From contig JBJMKO010000047.1 of NCBI GenBank assembly GCA_045805805.1, forward strand, positions 34,878-98,877: 64,000 nucleotides of DNA, read 5' to 3'. The notes below the pieces were generated by a model that saw nothing but the letters and a program-made list of their open reading frames with translations, made no database searches and had not been told where the DNA came from. Source of the stretch: VRUE01 sp045805805. GTDB lineage: Bacteria; Actinomycetota; Thermoleophilia; Solirubrobacterales; 70-9. The position numbers were made by a program, and so were the translations under genes. Shown in pieces: positions 9,077-15,918 of this stretch (position 1 is the stretch's first letter; the number at the start of each line of letters is the position of its first letter).

Positions 9077-9661
9077 TCAGCTGCGGTCGAGGCCTAGTTC
9101 TATGACGCGCGCGGCGATGAGACGGGGGCGCTCGCGGCCTGCGTCGCCGGGGATATTGAGCTTGGCGGCGAGGGCGTCGAGGCGGCGCTGGGCTGTGCGC
9201 TCGCTGACGTGGAGCGCCTCGGCGATCTCGGCACGGGTGGCCGGGCGGCCGGCGAAGGCTCCCTCGCTGCGGTAGGGGGCGACGAGGGCGGCGGCGGTCG
9301 CGCGCTCATCTTCGTTGAGGGCGACCGAGGGCTCGGCCGCGGCCACCGTGCCGCCCGCCCGGCCGGGAACCGGGTCGGAGACTTCGAGCCGGTGGCCACC
9401 GACTATCAGCGTGTCCCCATCGCGCAGTCGCCGGGGCCGGTCGAGCGGCTCGCCGTTCAGCGCCGTGCCGTTGCGGCTGTCGAGGTCGGTCGCCATCAGC
9501 ACCCCGCCCCGGCTCTCGATCTCGAGGTGGTTCCAGGAGACAGCCTCGTCGGGGATCGTCACGTCAGCCTCAGGGTCCCGGCCGACGACGGTTCGCCCAG
9601 CCTCAAGCGCCACCGACCGCGGCTCCCCGCCCTCTCCCGTCAGCCAAACCCGTGCATCCAT
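9077..9661 (-). CDS. FHA-domain protein with C-terminal winged-helix/HTH
   Basis: A 194-aa cytoplasmic protein. The N-terminal forkhead-associated domain (about 20-95) has the phosphothreonine-binding signature GRDPEADVTIPD, SWNH, and DLDSRNGTALNGEPL. The C-terminal part (about 115-190) contains an HTH segment (TRAEIAEALHVSERTAQRRLDALAAKL) like that of small sigma-related or LuxR-type regulators, followed by PRLIAARVIELGL. It probably links Ser/Thr kinase phosphorylation to DNA binding. The Ser/Thr kinase encoded 1.4 kb away is a plausible partner, by inference only. Confidence 0.85.
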   Translation of the reverse strand: MDARVWLTGEGGEPRSVALEAGRTVVGRDPEADVTIPDEAVSWNHLEIESRGGVLMATDLDSRNGTALNGEPLDRPRRLRDGDTLIVGGHRLEVSDPVPGRAGGTVAAAEPSVALNEDERATAAALVAPYRSEGAFAGRPATRAEIAEALHVSERTAQRRLDALAAKLNIPGDAGRERPRLIAARVIELGLDRS

Positions 9662-9684
9662 CTCGCCGCGAGCATAGATATCGG

Positions 9685-9736
9685 CGCTGACTTCGTCTTT
9701 TGGTGCCCATATGCACCCATAAAGACGAAGTCAGCG
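9685..9736. repeat. Long palindrome between divergent FHA and rpiA genes
   Basis: A perfect 16-bp stem (CGCTGACTTCGTCTTT at 9685-9700 with 9721-9736) with inner TGGTGC/GCACC pairing and a CATATG loop. It lies in a divergent promoter gap (FHA start 9661 leftward, rpiA start 9765 rightward), where a transcription terminator is not expected. It is therefore better read as a regulatory or extragenic palindromic repeat. Confidence 0.7.
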
Positions 9737-9764
9737 GGGTGTGGGGCGGGTAGAGTGCGGCGCC

Positions 9765-10412
9765 GTGCCTGGGGATGACGAGAAGCGTCTGGCCGCCGAG
9801 GCCGCCGCGGAGCTGGTCGAGGACGGGATGACCGTGGGGCTCGGCACCGGGTCGACCGTCGCCTACCTGTTGCCGGAGATCGCGGGACGAGGGCTGAGCG
9901 GGATCCGCTGCGTGGCCACCTCCGTTGCCACCGAGGAACAGGCCCGCGGGCTGGGAATCCCGGTCGAGGAGTTCAGCGATCTACAGCACCTCGACATCGC
10001 GATCGACGGCACCGATCAGGTCACCCCGGACGGTTGGCTGATCAAGGGCGGCGGCGGTGCCCACCTGCGCGAGAAGATCGTCGCGGCGGCGGCCGAGCGC
10101 TTCGTCGTCATCGCCGACTCGAGCAAGCCGGTCGAGGCGTTGAGCGCGCCGGTTCCCTTGGAGCTCTTCGCCTTTGGCCTGCGCTCGACCGTCGTGCGCT
10201 TCGGCGCCGCACTCGAGCTGCGAGCCGTGGAGCGCAGCCCAGACGGCGGCGCGATCGCGGACTACCGGGGCGAAATCGGCGACCCGGCGGTCCTTGCGGC
10301 CCAACTCGAGGCCGACCCCGGCGTCGCCGCCCACGGCCTCTTTCCGCCGGATATGGTGAGCGAGCTGCTGGTTGGGAACGCAGGCGAAGTGACCCGTTCG
10401 ACATTCAGCTAA
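9765..10412 (+). CDS. rpiA: Ribose-5-phosphate isomerase A
   Basis: Converts ribulose-5-phosphate to ribose-5-phosphate. The 215-aa protein shows the RpiA signatures VGLGTGSTVAYLLPEI (phosphate loop), DIAIDGTDQV (catalytic Asp pair), LIKGGGGAHLREKIV (catalytic Glu/Lys) and FVVIADSSKPVE. The GTG at 9765 (VPGDDEKRLAAEAA) is preferred; the frame is open to a GTG at 9741 just beyond the palindrome, but that extension is not RpiA-like. It is separated from the other pentose phosphate genes by the toxin-antitoxin-like pair. The 80 bases downstream hold no gene. Confidence 0.95.
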   Translation: MPGDDEKRLAAEAAAELVEDGMTVGLGTGSTVAYLLPEIAGRGLSGIRCVATSVATEEQARGLGIPVEEFSDLQHLDIAIDGTDQVTPDGWLIKGGGGAHLREKIVAAAAERFVVIADSSKPVEALSAPVPLELFAFGLRSTVVRFGAALELRAVERSPDGGAIADYRGEIGDPAVLAAQLEADPGVAAHGLFPPDMVSELLVGNAGEVTRSTFS

Positions 10413-10492
10413 CCGAGGTCAAGCGCGCCTACGACTCCGACGACCGCATCGTCGCCAACCACGCGGTCGCGGCAGGACCCGCCTAGAAAGGC

Positions 10493-11050
10493 TCACCGAG
10501 ACGAACCGACGTCGAGCGGGATCAAGCCCTCGAGCCGGGCGACGGCCGGATCGTCAGGACCGACGAGCTCGGCAATCGTCGCGGCTGCCGTGTCGATGTC
10601 CTCCGGGGTCGTCTGCGCTATCGCCTCCAGATCGGCCCAGTCCTTGGTCCGGGCGAAGAAGGCCTTGAAGATCGCCAGGGAGGCACAGTCGAGGACCGGA
10701 ATCTCGCGCCCCGCGAGCGGTACCCAGACAACCGCGGCGGCGACCGCGTCGTGCAGGGGGACGTTGTTCAGAAACACGTCGACCGGCGTGCCGTCCCAAT
10801 CGAGCCTGGCCTGGCCGTCGCGCACGACCTTGGCGAGATCCTTAGGCCGGATCCTGACTCCATCGGGCAGGTGGGCCAGGGTCGCCTCCGCCCTGGAAGC
10901 GTCGACAAAGATGTTGACGTCGATGTCACGCGTGCCACGAGGCTCCTCGACGCAGTAGGCCAGCGCCACGGCACCACCGAACGCGTGACCGATGCCCGCC
11001 TGGGCGAACGAGTCGTGAATGGACATCAGCTTGTCGACCAGCTCGCTCAC
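10493..11050 (-). CDS. Nucleotidyltransferase-fold protein, candidate toxin of an XRE/NTase pair
   Basis: A 185-aa protein of the AbiEii/MenT-like nucleotidyltransferase superfamily. It has a GG motif (HAFGGAVALAYC, about 23-34) followed by the acidic pair in RGTRDIDVNIFV and a third acidic position in WDGTPVDVFLN. AbiEii/MenT-type proteins add nucleotides to target RNAs; whether this one is a toxin is inferred from partner and layout. Its start overlaps the end of the upstream XRE gene by 4 bases (ATGA), as expected for an antitoxin-first pair. Confidence 0.7.
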   Translation of the reverse strand: MSELVDKLMSIHDSFAQAGIGHAFGGAVALAYCVEEPRGTRDIDVNIFVDASRAEATLAHLPDGVRIRPKDLAKVVRDGQARLDWDGTPVDVFLNNVPLHDAVAAAVVWVPLAGREIPVLDCASLAIFKAFFARTKDWADLEAIAQTTPEDIDTAAATIAELVGPDDPAVARLEGLIPLDVGSSR

Positions 11051-11418
11051 TGCTGGGCCTCTGTCGCCAGCCTCTCCGCCAGCCGGGGATAGTCGAGCTC
11101 CGGGCGAGGCCGGAACGGAAGTGCCTCCGCGAGCTCGAGAACCTGGACGAGGATGCGGCCGGCACGTTCCTTGTCGACGCCAGGCGCTCGCGAGACGAGA
11201 CCCAACTCGAAACCCCCGGCCGCAGCAAGGCGGGCGAGTGTGTCCGTGCCAGGCTCCCGATTCCCCCTGACATAGGCATTGACGACCGAACGCGGCAGGC
11301 CGGCCCTGCGAGCCAGCTCTGCCTGACTCAGTCCGCTACGGGTCCGTATCTCGCCAACCAGTGCTGCGCTTGGCGAGACTGCGAGTGGCCTCCCAGGACT
11401 GTGAGAAGTGGCGGACAT
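11047..11418 (-). CDS. XRE-family HTH regulator, candidate antitoxin
   Basis: A 123-aa protein with a Cro/C1-type HTH at about 20-75 (ALVGEIRTRSGLSQAELARR, then SVVNAYVRGNREPGTDTLARLAAAGG) and a C-terminal arm that could bind the nucleotidyltransferase encoded next to it. The ATG lies inside a palindromic cluster (11415-11445) and has no Shine-Dalgarno sequence, which suggests a leaderless, autoregulated transcript. It precedes and overlaps the nucleotidyltransferase gene by 4 bases. Confidence 0.8.
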   Translation of the reverse strand: MSATSHSPGRPLAVSPSAALVGEIRTRSGLSQAELARRAGLPRSVVNAYVRGNREPGTDTLARLAAAGGFELGLVSRAPGVDKERAGRILVQVLELAEALPFRPRPELDYPRLAERLATEAQQ

Positions 11419-11445
11419 ATTGATATGTTAGCGAATCCGCTAACA
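11415..11445 (-). promoter_or_regulatory. Overlapping operator palindromes and likely leaderless promoter of the XRE/NTase pair
   Basis: Two adjoining inverted repeats: ACATAT-TG-ATATGT (11415-11428), which contains the start codon, and TGTTAGCG-AATC-CGCTAACA (11426-11445), perfect 8-bp arms. On the coding strand the hexamer TAACAT lies a few bases before the ATG and could be a -10 box. A repressor bound here would cover both promoter and start codon. Confidence 0.65.
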
Positions 11446-11454
11446 CTCTTAACC

Positions 11455-12126
11455 TCAGACGCCCGCCGCGGCTTCGTCGGCGACCACGGTCATGTCGGCG
11501 TTCTCGACCCGGCCGGCGGGGATCGACCCGTCGCCGGCGAGAAGCCTGGCGAGGGCTTCGACCTTGTCCGGGCCGGTGACCAGCCAGACGATCTGCCGGG
11601 CTGAGGCGAGAGCTGGATAGGTGAGGGTCATCCGGCGGTGGCCCTGGTAGGCGGTCTCGGTGAGGGCGACACGGCGGTCGGCCACGTCGAGGACCGGGTC
11701 GCCGGGGATCAGCGAGGCGGTGTGGCCGTCGGGGCCGAGGCCGAGATGGACGCAATCGAGGGGGTCCGGGAGCGTGTTTTCGTAGTCGGCGGCGGCGCCC
11801 TCGAGATCGCGCTGGGTGACCGGCATCGGCCGCAGCATCGCCTGGTGGTCCATCGAGAGGCCGAGCACCATGTGGGTGAGGTTGCGCTCCTCGCTGCCCG
11901 GCGAGGCGATCCGCTCGTCGACTTGGAAGAGCTCGGTCTCGGGCCAGGGCATCGACTCGTCTTCGCCGAGCATCGCCAGCATTGCCCAGGGACTGCGGCC
12001 GCCGCTCATCGCCAGCGAGAAGGTGTTGCGCTCGGCCGCCGCGGCGCTGCCTGCCTCCGCGATCAGCTCGGCAGCCCTGCGCGCCGCCGCCTTTTCGTCG
12101 GCTACCACCTCGAGAGCGATTGCCAC
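11455..12126 (-). CDS. pgl: 6-phosphogluconolactonase
   Basis: Hydrolyses 6-phosphogluconolactone in the oxidative pentose phosphate branch. The 223-aa protein carries family blocks SLAMSGGRSPWAML, FQVDERIASPGSEERN, DCVHLGLGPDGHTASLIPG (with the catalytic His in GPDGHTAS) and RRMTLTYPALASARQIVWLV. It lies directly after gnd on the same strand with a 14-base gap and so is probably cotranscribed with it; its stop is 36 bases from the XRE operator region. Confidence 0.95.
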   Translation of the reverse strand: MAIALEVVADEKAAARRAAELIAEAGSAAAAERNTFSLAMSGGRSPWAMLAMLGEDESMPWPETELFQVDERIASPGSEERNLTHMVLGLSMDHQAMLRPMPVTQRDLEGAAADYENTLPDPLDCVHLGLGPDGHTASLIPGDPVLDVADRRVALTETAYQGHRRMTLTYPALASARQIVWLVTGPDKVEALARLLAGDGSIPAGRVENADMTVVADEAAAGV

Positions 12127-12140
12127 GGCGCCGCTTCTCG

Positions 12141-13157
12141 CTAGGACGGCTTCTCGTCGTGGCCGCCGAACTGCTTGCGCATCGCGGAGAGCACCTTGCC
12201 GGCGAAGTCGTCGAGGCCGCGCGAGGAGAAGCGCTCGTACAGCGCCGTGGTGAGGACCGGCGCCGGCACGCCCTCGTCTATCGCGGCGATCGAGGTCCAG
12301 CGGCCCTCGCCCGAGTCCGAGACGCGGCCGGCGAAGTCCGAGAGGTCGGGTGATTCCTGCATCGAGGCGGCGGTCAGGTCGAGCAGCCAGGAGCCGATCA
12401 CGCTGCCGCGGCGCCAGACCTCGGCCACCTCGGGAAGGTTGATGTCGTACTGGTAGTACTCGGGCTGCTCCATCGGCGCCGTCTCGGCGTCGGCCGCGCG
12501 CTGGACCTTGCCGGCGTTGGCGTTCTCGAGGATGTTGAGGCCCTCGGCGTAGGCGGCCATGACCCCGTACTCGATCCCGTTGTGGACCATCTTCACGAAG
12601 TGTCCGGCGCCGTTGGGGCCGCAGTGCAGGTAGCCGTTCTCCGAGGGCGAGACGTCGCCCGAGCGCCCCGGCGTCCGCTCCGCCGAGTCGACCCCGGGCG
12701 CCAGCGAGGCGAAGACGGGGTCGAGCCGCCCCACGGCGCCATCGGGACCGCCGATCATCAGGCAGTAGCCGCGGTCGAGGCCGAAGACGCCACCGCTCGT
12801 CCCGCAGTCGACGAAGTCGATCCCGCCCTCGCCCAGCTTGGCGGCGCGGCGGATGTCATCGCGGTAGTAGGAATTGCCGCCGTCGACGATCGCATCGCCG
12901 GCGTCGAGCACGGCCGCGACGTCGGAGATCGTCTTCTCGGTGATCTCGCCCGCCGGGACCATCACCCAAACCGAGCGCGGGGCGCTCAGCTTCGAGGCCA
13001 GCTCCTCCAACGAGGACGCGCCCTCGGCCCCCTCGCCGGCCAGCTCGGCGACGGCATCGGGATCGATGTCGTAGGCGACGATGCGGTGCCCGTCACGCAT
13101 CAGCCGCCGCGCCATGTTGGCGCCCATGCGGCCGAGCCCAACCATCCCTAGATCCAT
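12141..13157 (-). CDS. gnd: 6-phosphogluconate dehydrogenase (decarboxylating), short form
   Basis: Oxidatively decarboxylates 6-phosphogluconate to ribulose-5-phosphate. The 338-aa length marks the short, often NAD-preferring type rather than the 470-aa form. The N-terminal Rossmann loop GMVGLGRMGANMARRL, the substrate-binding DCGTSGGVFGLDRGYCLMIGG split across 180-200, and the catalytic Lys in GAGHFVKMVHNGIEYG are clear. It is divergent from zwf, with a long palindrome between the two, and leads the gnd-pgl unit. Confidence 0.95.
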   Translation of the reverse strand: MDLGMVGLGRMGANMARRLMRDGHRIVAYDIDPDAVAELAGEGAEGASSLEELASKLSAPRSVWVMVPAGEITEKTISDVAAVLDAGDAIVDGGNSYYRDDIRRAAKLGEGGIDFVDCGTSGGVFGLDRGYCLMIGGPDGAVGRLDPVFASLAPGVDSAERTPGRSGDVSPSENGYLHCGPNGAGHFVKMVHNGIEYGVMAAYAEGLNILENANAGKVQRAADAETAPMEQPEYYQYDINLPEVAEVWRRGSVIGSWLLDLTAASMQESPDLSDFAGRVSDSGEGRWTSIAAIDEGVPAPVLTTALYERFSSRGLDDFAGKVLSAMRKQFGGHDEKPS

Positions 13158-13202
13158 AACTCAACCCTACGGGAGCGAGGCGACGGCTGGCCGTCCAGCT
13201 AA

Positions 13203-13256
13203 GGGGGCGTGTCTGACCTTAACCCCCTCATATGGCGGTTTAGCTCAGACACCCCC
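13203..13256. repeat. Palindromic repeat, family A, copy 1, in the gnd/zwf divergent gap
   Basis: Imperfect stem of about 20 bp: GTGTCTGACCTTAACC on the left pairs with GGTTTAGCTCAGACAC on the right, with a loop around CATATG. A second copy with the same GTGTCTGA..CT arm lies at 21744-21787, also in a divergent gap. It sits upstream of the zwf ATG (13281), so a regulatory role is possible. Confidence 0.7.
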
Positions 13257-13280
13257 TCGTGGCAGGTAGCCTGCGGGCCG

Positions 13281-14699
13281 ATGACGAGCGCTGCCACCGA
13301 TCGCTATGGCCAGGCGGCCGACGTGCTGACGATCTTCGGCATCACCGGCGACCTGGCGAAGAAAATGACCTTCCAGGCGCTCTACCGGCTCGAGGCCAGG
13401 GGCAAGCTCGACTGCCCGATCGTCGGCGTCGCGATCGACGAGTGGTCGGTCGCGCAGCTGCGCGAGCATGCCCGCGAGTCGATTGCCGCCACGATCGAAG
13501 ATCCCGACGAGGACGTCTTCGGCCGGCTCGCGGCCCGCATCTCCTACGTCCAGGGCGACTACGCCGACGCCGAGACCTTCGCGCGGGTCGGCAAGGCGAT
13601 CGGCGATGCGAAACGCCCGGTCTTCTACCTGGAGGTCCCCCCTTCGCTCTTCCCCACCGTCGCCGATGGGCTCGCCACCGCCGGCCTGACCGAGAACGCA
13701 CGGGTCGTGATCGAGAAGCCGTTCGGCTACGACCTCGACTCGGCGCTGGCCCTGAATGCCGAGCTGCACCGGGCGCTGGGCGAGGAGCAGATTCTGCGGA
13801 TCGACCATTACCTCGGCAAGGAGCCGGTGATGGACATCTCCTACCTGCGCTTCGCCAACTCGATGCTGGAGCCGGTCTGGAACCGCGAGCACGTCTCCCA
13901 CGTGCAGATGACGATCGCCGAGGACTTCGGCGTCGACGACCGCGGCCGCTTCTACGACGCGGTCGGCGCGATGCGCGACGTGATCCAGAACCACGCGCTG
14001 CAGGTGCTGGCGCTGGTCGCGATGGAGCCGCCCGCGGGCAGCTACCGGGACTCGATCCGCGACAAGAAGCTGGAGATGTTCCGGGCGGTGCGGACCGCCG
14101 ACCCGAAGCGCTACGTGCGCGGCCAGTACGACGGCTTCCTCAAAGTCAAGGACGTGGCCCCGGACTCGACCACCGAGACCTTCGCCGCGGTCGAGCTGGG
14201 GATCGACAACTGGCGCTGGAGCGGCGTCCCCTTCTTCATCCGAGCCGGCAAGTGCCTGCCGGTCAAGGCCTCGGAGGTGACGGTCGTCTTCAAGCGGCCG
14301 CCGCCGCTGGGGATCGGCTCGGGCAAGCTGCCGGAACCGAACCAGCTGACCGTGCGGATCGAGCCGAAGCCGGGCGCGCGCACCCGCCTCTTCGCCAAGC
14401 GAGCCGGCGAGGAGGCGTTCGAGCCGGCCGACCTCGAGGTGCTGTTCGAGAAAGTCCCGGGCGAGGACCCCGAGCCCTACGAGCGGCTGCTCGGCGACGC
14501 TCTCGCCGGGCGCGACCAGCTCTTCACGCGCGAGGACACGGTCGAGGAGACGTGGCGGATCGTGCAGCCGCTGCTCGACGAGCCCGGCCCGGTGCACCCT
14601 TACCAGCCGGGCGCCTGGGGGCCCCCCGAGGCGGACAAGCTGACCCGCGGCATCTGCCAGTGGCACGAGCCCTGGCTGCCTGACGCCGACGGGGCCTGA
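13281..14699 (+). CDS. zwf: Glucose-6-phosphate 1-dehydrogenase
   Basis: First, NADP-reducing step of the pentose phosphate pathway. The 472-aa protein has the coenzyme loop IFGITGDLAKKM, the substrate site RIDHYLGKEPV (catalytic His after the conserved Asp), EKPFGYDLDSA and the C-terminal GVPFFIRAGKCLP. The ATG at 13281 (MTSAATDRYGQAA) is chosen; the frame is open further upstream but that stretch is the palindrome. It is divergent from gnd-pgl. Confidence 0.95.
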   Translation: MTSAATDRYGQAADVLTIFGITGDLAKKMTFQALYRLEARGKLDCPIVGVAIDEWSVAQLREHARESIAATIEDPDEDVFGRLAARISYVQGDYADAETFARVGKAIGDAKRPVFYLEVPPSLFPTVADGLATAGLTENARVVIEKPFGYDLDSALALNAELHRALGEEQILRIDHYLGKEPVMDISYLRFANSMLEPVWNREHVSHVQMTIAEDFGVDDRGRFYDAVGAMRDVIQNHALQVLALVAMEPPAGSYRDSIRDKKLEMFRAVRTADPKRYVRGQYDGFLKVKDVAPDSTTETFAAVELGIDNWRWSGVPFFIRAGKCLPVKASEVTVVFKRPPPLGIGSGKLPEPNQLTVRIEPKPGARTRLFAKRAGEEAFEPADLEVLFEKVPGEDPEPYERLLGDALAGRDQLFTREDTVEETWRIVQPLLDEPGPVHPYQPGAWGPPEADKLTRGICQWHEPWLPDADGA

Positions 14700-14751
14700 T
14701 CACGGCCCTAAAGGCCCGTCGGCCCATGATTTCGAGCGGCATGCTACTTTT

Positions 14752-14776
14752 GGCGACCCTAATTAGGGTCGCCTAA
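14752..14776. promoter_or_regulatory. Perfect palindrome upstream of the iron permease gene, candidate metal-regulator site
   Basis: An 11-bp arm GGCGACCCTAA followed at once by its complement (14752-14773) ends 31 bases before the FTR1 ATG. The overlapping TTAGGGTCGCCTAA (14763-14776) keeps the TTAGG and CCTAA ends of the actinobacterial DtxR/IdeR box but with a shorter spacer. Iron control is expected for this gene; which protein binds is not shown. Confidence 0.55.
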
Positions 14777-14804
14777 TGCAAACTGAGCGACACAGCCCAA
14801 CCGA

Positions 14805-15665
14805 ATGATCCCGACCTTCGTGATCGCGCTGCGCGAGGGAGTCGAGGCCTCGCTGATCGTCGGCATCATCGCTGCCTTCCTGGTCAAGGAAGGGCGGGGC
14901 GATGCGATGCGGCAGATGTGGGCCGGAGTCGCGGTCGCGGTCGCCCTCTGCGTCGGTATCGCCGTGATCCTGCGCATCGTGGGGCAGCAGCTTCCCCAGC
15001 GCGAGCAGGAGGGCCTGGAGACGGTGATCGGGCTGATCGCGGTTGGCGCCGTCACCTACATGATCGTCTGGATGCGACGCAACGCGCGTGGCATAAAAAA
15101 GGTGCTGGAAGGCAACGCGGCGAGCGCCCTGGCCAGCGGCTCGACGATGGCACTGGTGGCGATGGCCTTCCTGGCGGTGCTGCGCGAGGGCTTCGAGACC
15201 TCGGTCTTCCTGCTCGCCGCCTTCCAGGATGCCGACGACACAACGGCCGCCGGCGCCGGCGCCGTGATCGGCTTGATCGCGGCCGTCGCGATCGGGCTCG
15301 GCATCTACCGCGGCGGGGTGCGGATCAACCTCACCCGCTTCTTTCGCGTCACCGGCCTGATCCTCGTCTTCGTCGCCGCCGGGCTACTCGCGACCGCGCT
15401 GCACACCGCCCACGAGGCCGGCTGGTTCAACAGCTTGCAGGGACAGGCGCTCGACCTGACCTGGCTGGTGCAGCCGGGAACGATCTCCGGATCGCTGCTG
15501 ACCGGGATGCTGGGGTTGCAGCCGACGCCGACTGTCGGAGAGGCCCTGGTCTATGTTCTCTACGCGGCCCCGATGGCCCTCTACGTGATCTGGCCCGACC
15601 GGCTGCGAATCCGCCGGGCCCCGGCACGGTCGCCCAGAGCGACCCCCGCCGAGAACCCGGCCTAG
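14805..15665 (+). CDS. FTR1-family iron permease
   Basis: A 286-aa membrane protein with seven predicted helices that would import ferric iron. Both REXXE iron-binding motifs of the EfeU/FTR1 family are present: REGVE (10-14) in helix 1 and REGFE near 127-131 in helix 4. EfeO and EfeB partners are not encoded nearby, so it may work with unlinked partners. A perfect palindrome lies immediately upstream of the start. Confidence 0.9.
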   Translation: MIPTFVIALREGVEASLIVGIIAAFLVKEGRGDAMRQMWAGVAVAVALCVGIAVILRIVGQQLPQREQEGLETVIGLIAVGAVTYMIVWMRRNARGIKKVLEGNAASALASGSTMALVAMAFLAVLREGFETSVFLLAAFQDADDTTAAGAGAVIGLIAAVAIGLGIYRGGVRINLTRFFRVTGLILVFVAAGLLATALHTAHEAGWFNSLQGQALDLTWLVQPGTISGSLLTGMLGLQPTPTVGEALVYVLYAAPMALYVIWPDRLRIRRAPARSPRATPAENPA

Positions 15666-15672
15666 ATCGTCC

Positions 15673-15792
15673 TCAGCCGCGATCCTGCTGTCTGAGCTCG
15701 CGGCGCTGGCTGGCCTCGGTGGCAAGCACGACCGCAAAGGCGAGAACGATCATGGCGATAACCGCGATGGCGACGATTTCAACTATGGACAT
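15673..15792 (-). CDS. 39-residue single-pass membrane peptide
   Basis: The frame opens at an ATG at 15792 preceded by a strong GGAGGAGAT ribosome binding site and encodes 39 residues. A hydrophobic helix of about 22 residues (IVEIVAIAVIAMIVLAFAVV) is followed by a charged, Arg/Gln-rich tail (RRELRQQDRG). The stop codon is 8 bases from the stop of the convergent FTR1 gene. Single-helix peptides of this kind often modulate a transporter; an association with FTR1 is only suggested by position. Confidence 0.65.
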   Translation of the reverse strand: MSIVEIVAIAVIAMIVLAFAVVLATEASQRRELRQQDRG

Positions 15793-15918
15793 ATCTCCTC
15801 CCGGAGGTCAACGTACCGCACCGGGGGCCCTGCCGAGGGCGATTCCAACCACGCTTTTATCCCAAAATCGGCGCACTTGACACACACCCGCGTCCACCGG
15901 CGGGCATACCCTGGGGCG

